Below, in pieces: positions 24,324 to 33,963 of a stretch of 44,781 nucleotides of DNA. A program made the translations under genes and the position numbers. Below the pieces are notes generated by a model, which did no database searches, was not told the DNA's origin, and worked only from the letters and a program-made list of their open reading frames with translations. Origin of the DNA: Pseudobdellovibrionaceae bacterium (GTDB lineage Bacteria > Bdellovibrionota > Bdellovibrionia > Bdellovibrionales > Bdellovibrionaceae); the NCBI GenBank assembly GCA_019637955.1, contig JAHBUS010000014.1, positions 1-44,781 on the forward strand, in the 5' to 3' direction. How positions within the stretch are numbered: position 1 is the first letter of the stretch; each line of letters starts with the position of its first letter.

Positions 24324-25310
24324 GTGAATGACGTGATTTTGGATGTTAAACATCTCAAAAAACATTTCCCGGTGAAGCAAGGCCTGCTCATGCGCGAAGT
24401 CGCGCAGGTGAAAGCCGTCGACGACATTTCGCTCGAGATCAGACGCGGTGAAACCATCGGCCTCGTCGGTGAGTCGGGCTGCGGAAAATCCACGCTCGGC
24501 CGCGCCTTGATCCGCCTCTACGAACCCTCATCGGGAGCCGTGACCTTTAACGGCCGCGACTTCTTGAATCTTAAAGGCGAAGATCTGCGCCGCGAACGCC
24601 GCAATATGCAGATGATCTTTCAAGATCCGTACGCCTCCCTCGACCCGCGCATGACCGTGGGCCAGATTTTATCGGAACCCTTCGAGATCCACGGCATCTT
24701 GAAATCCAGAGAGCGCGAAGCCAAGGTCAAAAGCTTGCTCGAGACCGTGGGCCTCAAAGCCTCGCACATCAACCGCTACCCGCATGAGTTTTCGGGCGGA
24801 CAAAAACAGCGGATCTGCATCGCACGCGCCTTGGCGCTTGAACCTTCTTTGATTATTTGCGACGAGCCCGTTTCGGCGCTCGACGTGTCGATCCAGGCCC
24901 AGATCCTCAACTTGATGAAGGATCTGCAGAAGAAGTTCAATCTGACTTACGTGTTCATCTCGCACGACCTTTCGGTGATCGAGCACATCTGTGACCGCAT
25001 CGCCGTGATGTACCTGGGCAAAATCGTCGAGATCGCCACCCGTGAGGAGCTGTTTAAAAATCCGCAGCACCCCTACACGCAGGCGCTGATTCAGGCCATT
25101 CCACGCATTGGCGAGGGCAAACGCCGGATCAAGAAATCTCTCGGGGGCGAAGTCCCCAGTCCTCTGAACCCGCCGTCGGGCTGCGCCTTTCACCCGCGCT
25201 GCCCGCACCGGATGGATATTTGCGACAAACGCGTTCCAACTTTAAAGAATCACAACCCAGCGGACCCGGCCCATCAGGCGGCCTGCTGGCTGTACGAGAA
25301 ACAACCATAA
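24324..25310 (+). CDS. dppF: dipeptide/oligopeptide ABC transporter ATP-binding protein (F-type)
   Basis: 328 aa from a GTG start 7 bases after dppD; the ATG just inside is out of frame. Walker A '[14 protein letters not shown]', signature '[15 protein letters not shown]', Walker B '[12 protein letters not shown]', 'SHDLSVI'. C-terminal Cys motif '[16 protein letters not shown]'. Forms a heterodimer with the D-type ATPase. Next gene begins 10 bases on. Confidence 0.93.
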   Translation: MNDVILDVKHLKKHFPVKQGLLMREVAQVKAVDDISLEIRRGETIGLVGESGCGKSTLGRALIRLYEPSSGAVTFNGRDFLNLKGEDLRRERRNMQMIFQDPYASLDPRMTVGQILSEPFEIHGILKSREREAKVKSLLETVGLKASHINRYPHEFSGGQKQRICIARALALEPSLIICDEPVSALDVSIQAQILNLMKDLQKKFNLTYVFISHDLSVIEHICDRIAVMYLGKIVEIATREELFKNPQHPYTQALIQAIPRIGEGKRRIKKSLGGEVPSPLNPPSGCAFHPRCPHRMDICDKRVPTLKNHNPADPAHQAACWLYEKQP

Positions 25311-25320
25311 GGGGAAACCT

Positions 25321-27006
25321 ATGAAACTTTTGAAAGTTCTGGTTCTGGGCCTGTTCGTAACGGCCTCTGTGAATGCACCGGCAGCGGTCAGCAATGACGA
25401 ACTCAAAATCGGGATCACGCAAGAGTTCGAAAATTTGAACCCGCTCATCATGACGATGTCGGCAACGACCTACATCTACTCGATGGTCGGCCGCAGCCTC
25501 GTGACCTTGAGCCCGGATGGCAAATGGATCACCCAGCTCGCCAAAGAGATCCCCACCATCGAAAACAAGAAAGCGTCTTTCTCGCCCGATAAAAAACACA
25601 TCGTGGCGACTTGGGAAATTCTCGACAACGCCAAGTGGTCGGACGGCAAACCCGTCGTCTGTGCGGATTTCGATTTTGCCCTGACCGTGGCGGCCAGCCC
25701 CAACGTGTCGGTCGGCGAAAAAGAGACCTACACCCAAGTGAAAAAGATCTCTTGGGACGAGAAAACGCCCAAGTCCTGCACTTTCACTTACGAAAAAGCG
25801 AAATGGGACTTCAACCAACTGGCTCAGTTCCGTCCGCTCCCCAAGCACTTGGAACAAGCCGTTTGGGACAAGTATAAAAACCAAAAAGAGGGCTACGAGA
25901 AAAACTCGATCTACAACAAAGCGCCCTCGACTCCCGGCCTGTACAACGGACCTTACAAAATTTCGGAAGTGAAACTGGGCTCGCACGTGACCCTGGTTCC
26001 GAACGAACACTTTTACGGACCGGCGCCGAAGATCAAGAAAATCATCGTCAAGCTGATCCCCAACACCGGCACGCTCGAAGCCAATCTGCGCTCGGGCACC
26101 ATCGACATGGTGTCGTCGCTGGGCTTCTCGTTCGACCAAGCCGTGGCATTCGAAAAGAAAATCAAATCCGAATCGCTGGGTTACAACGCCCAATTCAAGC
26201 CCTCGATCACTTACGAACACATCGACTTGAACCTCGAAAACCCGATCCTGAAGGATGTCAAAGTCCGCAAAGCTCTGGTTTACGCGATCAACCGTGACGA
26301 ACTCATCAAAGCGCTCTTCGACGGCAAACAACAGGTGGCGATTCACAACGTTTCGCCCATCGATCCGTGGTACACCAACGACCCCAAAAAGATCACCCTG
26401 TACCCCTACTCCAAACGTGAAGCGGGCCGCTTGCTGGACGAAGCGGGCTGGAAGCTCAATAATGCCGATGGCCTTCGCTACAAAGACGGTAAAAAACTGT
26501 CGCTGCAATTCATGACCACCGCGGGCAACAAAACGCGCGAGACCGTTCAGACGTTCTTGCAAGGCCAGTGGAAATCGGTCGGTGTTGAAGTGAACATCAA
26601 AAATGAACCCGCGCGCGTCTTTTTCGCGGACACCACCAAAAAACGCGAGTACGGCGGCATGGCGATGTACGCGTGGGTGTCTTCGCCCGAAAACAGCCCC
26701 CGCTCGGTTCTCCACAGCTCGAACATCCCGTCCGAGAAAAACGGCTGGTCGGGTCAGAACAACATGGCTTACGTGAACAAGAAGGTCGACGAGATCATCG
26801 AAAAGATCGACACCGAGTTCGATTCGAAAAAACGCACCGCTTTGGCGCAAGAGATCTTGAAGTACTACACCGACGAAGTTCCCGTGATCCCGCTCTACTA
26901 CCGTTCGGACGTGGCGGTCACGCCCACGGCGCTCAAAGGTTTCCGCTTGCCCGGTCACCAGTTCGCCGAAACGAACGAGATCGAGAACTGGTCGCTGCAG
27001 AAGTAA
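25321..27006 (+). CDS. dppA: peptide ABC transporter substrate-binding protein (SBP family 5)
   Basis: 561 aa with an Sec signal peptide (about 21 residues) and no lipobox, so a soluble periplasmic protein. 'LKIGITQEFENLNPLIMTMS' opens the mature chain. 'YNGPYKISEVKLGSHVTLVPNEHFYGP' (split motif) and 'LRSGTIDMVSSLG', 'VRKALVYAINRDELI' are SBP-5 landmarks. It captures peptides for the B/C permease. The ribosome-binding site AAGGGGAAA precedes the ATG. Peptide length preference cannot be told from sequence. Confidence 0.93.
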   Translation: MKLLKVLVLGLFVTASVNAPAAVSNDELKIGITQEFENLNPLIMTMSATTYIYSMVGRSLVTLSPDGKWITQLAKEIPTIENKKASFSPDKKHIVATWEILDNAKWSDGKPVVCADFDFALTVAASPNVSVGEKETYTQVKKISWDEKTPKSCTFTYEKAKWDFNQLAQFRPLPKHLEQAVWDKYKNQKEGYEKNSIYNKAPSTPGLYNGPYKISEVKLGSHVTLVPNEHFYGPAPKIKKIIVKLIPNTGTLEANLRSGTIDMVSSLGFSFDQAVAFEKKIKSESLGYNAQFKPSITYEHIDLNLENPILKDVKVRKALVYAINRDELIKALFDGKQQVAIHNVSPIDPWYTNDPKKITLYPYSKREAGRLLDEAGWKLNNADGLRYKDGKKLSLQFMTTAGNKTRETVQTFLQGQWKSVGVEVNIKNEPARVFFADTTKKREYGGMAMYAWVSSPENSPRSVLHSSNIPSEKNGWSGQNNMAYVNKKVDEIIEKIDTEFDSKKRTALAQEILKYYTDEVPVIPLYYRSDVAVTPTALKGFRLPGHQFAETNEIENWSLQK

Positions 27007-27031
27007 CTTTTAAGGATCGGGACAAGGGCTC

Positions 27032-28003
27032 ATGACAAACTTTATCATCAGACGATTGATCCAGACCGTGATTGTCATCGCGCTCTTGTCCTATTTCTGT
27101 TTTTACCTCATGACCTTGATGCCCGGGGATCCGGTGGATTTGATGATCCAATCGAATCCTCGCATCACGTCCGAGGACGTCGCGCGCCTGCGCAATCTGT
27201 ACGGGCTGGATCAGCCCACTTACGTTCGTTACTGGAATTGGATGTCGGGCATTCTTCAAGGAGATCTTGGTTACTCAAGAACTTACCGCATCCCGGTCTC
27301 TGACATCATGGGACCGAAGCTCGTGAATACGTTCGTGCTCTCGTTCGCGTCGCTCGCGCTGGCCTTGATCATCGCCATCCCCCTCGGGGTCTGGAGCGCG
27401 CTTCGGGCCGGAACGAAAACCGATTACGTGATTGGATTTTTCGCGTTTAGCGGGGTCAGCATGCCCTCGTTTTGGTTGGGTCTAATTTTAATCATCGCCT
27501 TCGCCGTTTGGATTCCGTGGTTTCCGGCCGGCGGCACCGAGACCATCGGCGTCGATCACGGCTCTTGGTGGTCGATCGTCACCGACCGCGCTTACTATCT
27601 GGTTCTTCCGACCGTCACGCTGGCCTACATCTCGATCGGCCGCTTCTTGCGCTTCACGCGCTCGGCGATGCTCGAAGCCATGCGCAACGATTACATCCGC
27701 ACCGCACGCGCCAAAGGCCTCTCTCGCGTGGTGGTGATTTGGCAGCACGGATTCCGCAATGCCCTGCTTTCGCTCATCACGATGGTCACCCTCAGTTTTT
27801 CGGGCGTCTTCTCGGGCGCCACGATCACCGAGACGGTGTTCGCGTACCAAGGGGTCGGTAAACTCGTTTACGACTCCATCATCGCCAATGACTTTAACGT
27901 TGCCATGATCAGCTTCATGATCTCGGTTTCGATGGTTCTGATCTTCAACCTGATCGCGGACATCATGTACAGCTTCGCCGATCCTCGCATCAGCCTGAGC
28001 TAA
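27032..28003 (+). CDS. dppB: peptide ABC transporter permease (B-type)
   Basis: 323 aa, six membrane helices. 'MPGDPVDLMIQSNPRIT' in the first periplasmic loop is typical of DppB/OppB. The EAA loop is 'TRSAMLEAMRNDYIRTARAKGLS'-like (EAMRNDYIRTARAKGL), contacting the ATPases. Lies 25 bases after the binding-protein gene and 15 bases before the C-type permease. Confidence 0.93.
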   Translation: MTNFIIRRLIQTVIVIALLSYFCFYLMTLMPGDPVDLMIQSNPRITSEDVARLRNLYGLDQPTYVRYWNWMSGILQGDLGYSRTYRIPVSDIMGPKLVNTFVLSFASLALALIIAIPLGVWSALRAGTKTDYVIGFFAFSGVSMPSFWLGLILIIAFAVWIPWFPAGGTETIGVDHGSWWSIVTDRAYYLVLPTVTLAYISIGRFLRFTRSAMLEAMRNDYIRTARAKGLSRVVVIWQHGFRNALLSLITMVTLSFSGVFSGATITETVFAYQGVGKLVYDSIIANDFNVAMISFMISVSMVLIFNLIADIMYSFADPRISLS

Positions 28004-28018
28004 GAAAGGAGCCGAGTC

Positions 28019-29224
28019 ATGCAAGCCGCCACTCAAGACCCGTCTCCCCAGTACTCGTCGAAAGATTTGGCCTCCGCCGAACACGCGCAGTCGTTTTGGA
28101 AAATCGTCTGGGAACAATTCATCACGCACAAAGCGGCGCTGATCGGACTGTTCATCATCACGTTGTTCATCTTGATCGCGCTGCTCGCGCCCGTCATCGC
28201 GATGGTCACCGGGCAAAATCCCGAAGTGCAGAACCCGATGAACCGGTACGCAAAACCCATGACCGAGGCCACCCTCTCGGCCGACCAGCGAGAGAATGCC
28301 GTCACCCGTTTTCAAGAGTTGAACCCCGAACCCTCGGCGCAGATCCGCAAAGAAATCGCCGAGAAGCAGCTGTTCACCTTCGTCCGAGAAGAAGACGCTC
28401 TTTATGACTTGGCCAATGCCGAGCCCGACGTGCAAAAAGAGGTTTTCGCGAAGCTCGAGAGCCCCGGACACCTGGAGCTCAAGCAAACCTTCGATCAGTT
28501 CTCGCGCTTTCACCTTTTTGGGACCGACGAATTGGGCCGTGACGTCTTTATCCGACTGGTCTACGGCACGCGCGTTTCGATCGGGGTCGGCATCTTGGTC
28601 GCCCTGGCCTCGGCGGTGATCGGTCTTTTGATCGGAGCCATGGCCGGCTACTACGGCGGCTGGGTGGACACGCTTTTGATGCGCGTGACCGATGCCCTGC
28701 TCTCGCTCCCGACGCTCCCCGTCCTGATTGTTGTGTCAGCTGTCAGCGTCGACAAAGTCCCTGGACTTAGGAGCATCATTACCCAAAGTAACGAGAACAT
28801 CATGAAGCTCGTCTTCATTTTGGTTCTCTTTTCTTGGATGACGGTGGCCCGCTTGGTTCGCGCCGAGGTTCTCTCGCTGAAAGAGCGCGAATTCGTTTTG
28901 GCGGCGAAAACATTGGGCGCCCGCGACCGCACGATTCTCTTCAAACACCTTTTCCCGAACGTAATCGCCCCTCTGTTGGTGAGCGTTTCGCTCGGAATCG
29001 GCGAGTCCATTCAGTTCGAGGCGGCGCTCAGCTTCTTGGGTCTCGGGATCCAACAACCCACGGCGTCTTGGGGAAACATGCTGTTCAATGCTCAAGACTT
29101 GATCACCGAAGCTCCTTTCTTGGCGATCTTGCCTGGGATCTTGATTTTGATCATCACTATCTGTTTCAATTACCTTGGTGATGGACTTCAAGACGCAATT
29201 AATCCAAAGTCCATCCGCCGTTAA
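28019..29224 (+). CDS. dppC: peptide ABC transporter permease (C-type) with long periplasmic insert
   Basis: 401 aa, about 100 longer than the usual DppC/OppC. Helix 1 is near residues 39-62. An insert of about 90 charged residues (65-155, for example 'LSADQRENAVTRFQELNPEP') precedes the conserved 'LFGTDELGRDVFIRLVYGTR'. The permease core has the EAA loop 'EREFVLAAKTLGARDRTILF'. The insert probably faces the periplasm and may contact the binding protein. The operon ends here or reads into kup 33 bases later. Confidence 0.92.
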   Translation: MQAATQDPSPQYSSKDLASAEHAQSFWKIVWEQFITHKAALIGLFIITLFILIALLAPVIAMVTGQNPEVQNPMNRYAKPMTEATLSADQRENAVTRFQELNPEPSAQIRKEIAEKQLFTFVREEDALYDLANAEPDVQKEVFAKLESPGHLELKQTFDQFSRFHLFGTDELGRDVFIRLVYGTRVSIGVGILVALASAVIGLLIGAMAGYYGGWVDTLLMRVTDALLSLPTLPVLIVVSAVSVDKVPGLRSIITQSNENIMKLVFILVLFSWMTVARLVRAEVLSLKEREFVLAAKTLGARDRTILFKHLFPNVIAPLLVSVSLGIGESIQFEAALSFLGLGIQQPTASWGNMLFNAQDLITEAPFLAILPGILILIITICFNYLGDGLQDAINPKSIRR

Positions 29225-29257
29225 GGTTTGGATGGGCGCCCGCTGCCCTTGGGATGT

Positions 29258-31144
29258 ATGAAAAACAATCAAGATTCTCGGATCTGGGCTCTGACATTTG
29301 GCGCGCTTGGTATCGTCTTCGGTGATATCGGAACGTCGCCGCTCTACGCTATTCGTGAGTGCTTCTCGGAGCACTTTAACATCCCGGTCACACCCATCAA
29401 TATCCTGGGCCTGCTGTCCCTTATTTTTTGGTCGATGGTGCTGGTCGTTTCGATCAAGTACATCTTTTTCGTTCTTCGTGCCGACAACAAAGGCGAGGGC
29501 GGGATTTTGTCGTTGCTGGCGTTGGCGGTACCCCCGACAAACAAAACCTCGGGCGGGCGCAAAAAGTGGATCGTGTTCGTCGGCCTCTTCGGCGCCGCCC
29601 TTCTCTACGGCGACGGGATGATCACGCCGGCGATCTCTGTCCTCTCGGCTCTAGAAGGCCTCAGGGTCGCCACCGATGCCTTCGATCATTACATCGTCCC
29701 GATGACCGTGGTGGTGCTCTTCACGCTTTTTTACGTGCAAGAGTACGGCACCAGCAAAATCGGCTTCGTGTTTGGTCCGGTGATCACGGTCTATTTTACG
29801 ATGCTGGCCGCGCTCGGTATTCCGCATATCATCACCAACCCCGGCGTTCTCGCGGCGCTCAATCCCTACTACGGGCTGCATTTTCTGCTCAATAACGGCG
29901 CCTCGGGATTTTGGGCGATGGGTTCGGTCTTCCTGGTGCTGACCGGCTGTGAGGCTCTTTACGCCGACATGGGCCACTTCGGTCGCAAGCCCATCCGCCG
30001 CGCGTGGTTTATGTTCGTCTTTCCGGCCCTGGTCCTGAATTACATGGGCCAAGGCGCCATGTTGCTTGAAAATCCCGAGAACATCGTCAACCCCTTCTAC
30101 CGAATGGCCCCCTCGTGGGCGCTTTACCCCGTGGTGATCATCGCGACCCTTGCAACCATCGTCGCCTCGCAGGCCTTGATTTCGGGCGTGTTCTCGCTCA
30201 CACGGCAAGCCATCTCGCTGGGCTTCTGCCCCCGCATGCAGGTTGTGCACACGTCGAGTGAAGAGATGGGTCAGATCTACATCCCACAGATGAATTGGGC
30301 CCTGATGATTTGCACGATCTGGCTGGTTCTCAGCTTTAAGACCTCGAGCAACTTGGCGGGCGCCTACGGGATCGCCGTCGCGATGACGATGCTGATCACC
30401 ACCGTGCTCGCCTGCTACGTGGCTCACCGCCGCTGGAAGTGGAAACTGGCGACGACACTCATTCTGGGTGCCGGCATGATCGGGATCGACATGGTCTTCT
30501 TTGTGGCGAACACCATCAAAATCCCGCATGGCGGCTGGTTCCCGCTCTTGATCGGGGGCATCATCTTCACGCTGCTCACGACCTGGAAGCGCGGACGCCG
30601 CATCTTGGCCGTTCGCCTTCGCGAACAGACGATGAACTTTATCGACTTCGTCAAAGACGAGTGCGAACACCCCGTTCACCGGATCCCGGGCACAGCGGTT
30701 TTCATGACGTCCGATCCGGAGATGACTCCACCCGCGCTCGCGCGAAATGTGCAGCACAACCGAGTGCTCCACAACCGCGTTGTCCTTTTAAGTATTATGA
30801 CTCGCGAAATCCCACGCGTTCCGCGGGCCACGCGCGCGCAGGTCGAGACCTTCCCCGACGGCTTCTTTCGAGCCACGGTCTTTTTTGGTTTTATGGAGTC
30901 GCCGAATTTGAACGAGATCTTAGAATCGCTGCGGCTCAAAGACCTGAACATTGAGATGGCCGAAATCACGTTCTTCCTGGGACGCGAGACGCTGATCGCG
31001 TCGAATCAGCGCGGCGTTGGCTCGATGCGGATGTGGCGCAAGCACCTGTTCAGTTTCATGTCCCGCAATGCCCAACGAGCCACGCAGTTCTTCCAGATCC
31101 CACCGAACCAGGTGATCGAAATCGGAAGTCAGATCGAACTTTAA
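29258..31144 (+). CDS. kup: Kup-family low-affinity potassium uptake protein
   Basis: 628 aa from the ATG at 29258; an upstream TTG at 29228 is in frame but the family starts close to the signature. 'LGIVFGDIGTSPLYAIRECF' is the Kup hallmark, followed by 12 membrane helices with 'GDGMITPAISVLSALEGL' and 'ALYADMGHFGRKPIR', then a cytoplasmic C-terminal domain. It imports K+, probably with protons. Close spacing to dppC may allow read-through, although functions differ. Confidence 0.96.
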   Translation: MKNNQDSRIWALTFGALGIVFGDIGTSPLYAIRECFSEHFNIPVTPINILGLLSLIFWSMVLVVSIKYIFFVLRADNKGEGGILSLLALAVPPTNKTSGGRKKWIVFVGLFGAALLYGDGMITPAISVLSALEGLRVATDAFDHYIVPMTVVVLFTLFYVQEYGTSKIGFVFGPVITVYFTMLAALGIPHIITNPGVLAALNPYYGLHFLLNNGASGFWAMGSVFLVLTGCEALYADMGHFGRKPIRRAWFMFVFPALVLNYMGQGAMLLENPENIVNPFYRMAPSWALYPVVIIATLATIVASQALISGVFSLTRQAISLGFCPRMQVVHTSSEEMGQIYIPQMNWALMICTIWLVLSFKTSSNLAGAYGIAVAMTMLITTVLACYVAHRRWKWKLATTLILGAGMIGIDMVFFVANTIKIPHGGWFPLLIGGIIFTLLTTWKRGRRILAVRLREQTMNFIDFVKDECEHPVHRIPGTAVFMTSDPEMTPPALARNVQHNRVLHNRVVLLSIMTREIPRVPRATRAQVETFPDGFFRATVFFGFMESPNLNEILESLRLKDLNIEMAEITFFLGRETLIASNQRGVGSMRMWRKHLFSFMSRNAQRATQFFQIPPNQVIEIGSQIEL

Positions 31145-31145
31145 A

Positions 31146-31679
31146 CTATTTTGAGAAATCGGCGTCGAAATGGGCGCCGAACTGATTCCAGTCGCTGACG
31201 AACGTGGGGTGCGGCGCTTTCGCGTGCGGCAAGCCCGCCATCGACATGATCTCGGCGGGCGCGACGGAGCCGCCCGTTTTTTTGAGAAAGCGGGCCTTGA
31301 TAAAAGCCGCCGCAAAACGTTGATCGCGAACCCAGAACTCTTGGCGCATGACGAAGAACTTGTCGTCCCAACCAATGACCTTGCTTTTCAACGTGAATTT
31401 TTGAAAAGGCCCGAGCGAGCGCCGAAAGCGGATGGTCTCTTCAGCCACGACCGGGTAGTAACCCGCCGCCTCGAGCTTCGCCGCCAATCCGCAGCGGATC
31501 ATCAGGTCGATCCGCCCCAGATCCATCAGGGTGAGGTAGCGTCCATTGTTCATGTGGCGAAGAACATCAAGATCGGGGACCCAAACACGAAAGTCGATCG
31601 CCGCCTCATCGAGCGGCGCGATTTTCGAACGAAATCGAGAGAACAGCAAAACTTTGAAGAACCGCATCCACAGATTCAC
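31146..31679 (-). CDS. hot-dog-fold acyl thioesterase family protein (THEM6-like)
   Basis: 177 aa from a GTG start with GAGGATGA upstream. 'RVWVPDLDVLRHMNNGRYLT' followed by 'LMDLGRIDLMIRCGL' is the hot-dog thioesterase signature, with Asp and Asn in the active-site region. Then 'FRRSLGPFQKFTLKSKVIGWDDKFF'-type strands (split here). Likely cleaves acyl-CoA or acyl-ACP. Starts 10 bases after the upstream hydrolase gene, so they form an operon. Confidence 0.85.
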   Translation of the reverse strand: MNLWMRFFKVLLFSRFRSKIAPLDEAAIDFRVWVPDLDVLRHMNNGRYLTLMDLGRIDLMIRCGLAAKLEAAGYYPVVAEETIRFRRSLGPFQKFTLKSKVIGWDDKFFVMRQEFWVRDQRFAAAFIKARFLKKTGGSVAPAEIMSMAGLPHAKAPHPTFVSDWNQFGAHFDADFSK

Positions 31680-31688
31680 GCTTCATCC

Positions 31689-32588
31689 TCACGCATTCGC
31701 GATTTTGCGAACGTCGCTGAATCGATCTTCGAGAACATCAAACAAGAAATCAATGATATCCTCGCGGACCTCTTCCGACCGCAGAATGCGGCGATGACCG
31801 AGCCCCCGCGTTTCGAGAAGCCGGGCCCGGGGCAGCGCGCGCATCAGTTGCTCGGCATGTTCAAAGCGAACGGCGTCGTCATCGCGGTCGTGAACGATGA
31901 GCGTCGGCGTCTCGAGAACCGCCGCGAAACCCGTCGGAAAATCGCGGCGCGGGTGGATTTGCGTTTGATCGATGATCTTTTGCTCGAACCGGCGGCGCGC
32001 GGGACCACGCATCCCGACCAACCGGTAAAATCCCTGAAAGATGTCGGCGATATAGTTCGGCGAGCCGATGACGACGTAAGCTTTTGTCTTAAGCCGGCCC
32101 TCCATCGCGCCCGCCAGCAGGCTGGCGGTGCCGCCAAGCGAATGCGCGATCACGGCATCAAAGCCGCCAAAGGTTTCGGAAAGATCCCCGAGCACGGTCA
32201 TCCATTCGCGCAGATGAGTGCGTTTGCCCGCCGACTCCCCGTGCGCCGGGAAGTCAAAGACAACGACCTCGAATCCCTTCTCGACCAGCGCCGGAACGTA
32301 GCGGCCCAATTGCGAGCCGCGGCCATCCCAGCCGTGAACCAGCAAGGCCCGTTTCGGCCCATGGCCAAACTTCCAAACCGCCAATCCGCCAGGGTGATCG
32401 ATCCTCTCGCCATGGGCCTGCAGAAGCTCGTCCTCCCAGCCGGGGCGGCGGTGACGCCGCGGACGCAAGAAAAGCTCAAGTCCCTGGCGCGCGGCCAGAT
32501 TCGGCGCGAGATACGATGTCACGTGAAAGAAGCCCTGAAGGCTCCACTGCTGAAGGTTCTGGCTGCGGAAAAACGATTTCTTCGCCAT
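31689..32588 (-). CDS. alpha/beta hydrolase
   Basis: 299 aa from the ATG at 32588; the in-frame TTG at 32597 is less likely. 'ALLVHGWDGRGSQLGRYVPA' (oxyanion loop), 'VVVFDFPAHGES', nucleophile Ser in 'AVIAHSLGGTASLL', acid in 'VHDRDDDAV' and His in 'RGLGHRRIL'. No signal peptide, so cytoplasmic. No Shine-Dalgarno sequence is visible; instead a palindrome touches the start. With the thioesterase it suggests lipid or ester turnover under TetR control. Confidence 0.87.
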   Translation of the reverse strand: MAKKSFFRSQNLQQWSLQGFFHVTSYLAPNLAARQGLELFLRPRRHRRPGWEDELLQAHGERIDHPGGLAVWKFGHGPKRALLVHGWDGRGSQLGRYVPALVEKGFEVVVFDFPAHGESAGKRTHLREWMTVLGDLSETFGGFDAVIAHSLGGTASLLAGAMEGRLKTKAYVVIGSPNYIADIFQGFYRLVGMRGPARRRFEQKIIDQTQIHPRRDFPTGFAAVLETPTLIVHDRDDDAVRFEHAEQLMRALPRARLLETRGLGHRRILRSEEVREDIIDFLFDVLEDRFSDVRKIANA

Positions 32589-32590
32589 AT

Positions 32591-32603
32591 ATAACAATGT
32601 TAT
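32591..32603. promoter_or_regulatory. palindrome, candidate operator of the divergent TetR regulator
   Basis: ATAACA-A-TGTTAT is a perfect 13-base palindrome. It lies 2 bases upstream of the ATG of the minus-strand hydrolase, in the gap shared with the tetR-like gene. Size and place fit a TetR-family operator. The function is inferred. Confidence 0.5.
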
Positions 32604-32684
32604 GTGATTGAATCAGAGAAATCAAGCTGGCAATGTTGGGCCTGGAAACCATTGATTTTCCTTAATTTTTTGTAAAGGAAGCCC

Positions 32685-33257
32685 ATGTCGAAGGATCGCG
32701 AGGAACTCTGCAAGAAAGTCGTCGGACTGGCCGCCAAGATCCTCTCGGACGAGGGCCCCGAGGCTTTGACCGTGCGGCGAATCGCCCAAGAATCAGGCGC
32801 TTCCACGCAACTGGTCTACACCCTGTTTGGTGGCAAGTTCGGACTCGTTGATGGTCTTTATCGAGAGGGCTGCCGACGCATGGAAGAGTACATGCAGTCG
32901 AGACAAGACATGCAAGACCCCCGCAAGAATCTCGAAAATCTCCTGCGCGCTTACCGCGAATTCGCGACCATTCAAAAGCCGTTCTTCACTGTGATGTTCA
33001 CCCGCCCCGTTCCCGAGTACACGCCGCCCGAAGAAAGCCTGAAGATGGCGTGGACCTCCTTCGAATTTGTGGTGAAGGCCATCGAAAGCGTTCAGCCGTT
33101 GGGGTACCTACAAGGAGACCCCACGTTTATGGCGCGCAAGCTTTGGAGCCAAATTCACGGCGTGGTCGCTCTGGAGATGATCGGTCACCTCTGGGACAAT
33201 GCGGGTCAGCGGATCTTTGATGATTTGATGGCCAGCCTCTGGAAGACCTCCCACTAG
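32685..33257 (+). CDS. TetR-family transcriptional regulator
   Basis: 190 aa. The N-terminal helix-turn-helix 'LTVRRIAQESGASTQLVYTLFGGKFGLVDGLY' (read in two halves) is typical. The C-terminal half (residues 60-190) is a helical ligand domain with the WHG-type feature 'KLWSQIHGVVALEMIGHL'. The gene is divergent from the hydrolase/thioesterase operon and probably represses it and itself, releasing on an acyl or hydrophobic ligand. GGAAG precedes the ATG. Confidence 0.92.
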   Translation: MSKDREELCKKVVGLAAKILSDEGPEALTVRRIAQESGASTQLVYTLFGGKFGLVDGLYREGCRRMEEYMQSRQDMQDPRKNLENLLRAYREFATIQKPFFTVMFTRPVPEYTPPEESLKMAWTSFEFVVKAIESVQPLGYLQGDPTFMARKLWSQIHGVVALEMIGHLWDNAGQRIFDDLMASLWKTSH

Positions 33258-33438
33258 ACACTTCTGAAATTCTTACCTTTGTGTTTTCCGCGCGCCGAAT
33301 AGAGCGCGGCTGGTGTCACTTTTTCTTGGCTTGTCGATTGCTCTCATAGCCGCTCGAACGAAAACAGGTGGATTCGGTGTCAGAATGCCCGACCCGCCTC
33401 TTTATCTGCCGTGCTCGGGAGCCGGCAAGGGAGTTTCC

Positions 33439-33963
33439 ATGAAAATGATGTCTGTTGTGTTCGCCATCGCGACTCTTGTGGGAGTCGCGGCTCAAGCTCA
33501 GAACCACTTCGGTGGTCGTAACGAAAACCGCGGCCCACAAATCGAAGACCGCCAAGATTTCGGCCGTGGCCCTGGTTATGGCCGTGGTCCCGGTTGGGGT
33601 CGTGGCCCTGGTCACGGTGGCCCTGGTTGGGGTCGCCCCCCCGGACCTGGACGCCCCCCGATGCCTCCTCCTCCGCCCCGTTTTAATCCCTGCCAAGGAA
33701 CCATCCAAGGCACTTGGGGTTACAAAGGTGGCCGTCCGATGACTTTGCAAATCATCCATCAAGGTTACGAATACGTGACCGTGAACGTGTCGACTGAGCG
33801 TGGTGGCGAAAGCTTAAGTGGCTACTGCCGCGTGACCGGTTACGGCGACTCCGCGAACATCGAGTTCTCGGGTGGCATCAATAACGGAAACATCTCGATC
33901 GACGGCGCTGGCCGCGCTCAAGGGATTGTTTCGGGCTTCTCGTTTGTTGGTCAGCGCTACTAA
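33439..33963 (+). CDS. secreted Gly/Arg/Pro-rich protein with C-terminal beta domain
   Basis: 174 aa from the ATG at 33439 behind AAGGGAG; an earlier in-frame start at 33313 is rejected for lacking a signal peptide. Signal peptide ends near AQA. Residues about 35-85 are a tandem low-complexity stretch of GRGPGxGRGPGW-type units ending in polyproline. The C-terminal ~90 residues (FNPCQGTIQGTWGYKGGRP..., GYCRVTGYGD) look like a small disulfide-bonded beta domain, with two Cys. Function unknown. A duplicated 3' end and strong terminator follow. Confidence 0.75.
   Translation: MKMMSVVFAIATLVGVAAQAQNHFGGRNENRGPQIEDRQDFGRGPGYGRGPGWGRGPGHGGPGWGRPPGPGRPPMPPPPPRFNPCQGTIQGTWGYKGGRPMTLQIIHQGYEYVTVNVSTERGGESLSGYCRVTGYGDSANIEFSGGINNGNISIDGAGRAQGIVSGFSFVGQRY

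Noticed and set aside
25129-26958. 609-aa minus-strand open frame
   Set aside because: It is antisense to the clearly recognisable peptide-binding protein; long antisense frames are expected in GC-rich coding sequence.
29651-30772. 373-aa minus-strand open frame
   Set aside because: Antisense to kup; His/Asp/Arg-rich shadow translation.
31170-32594. 474-aa plus-strand open frame
   Set aside because: Antisense to the thioesterase and hydrolase genes, both of which have full family motifs.
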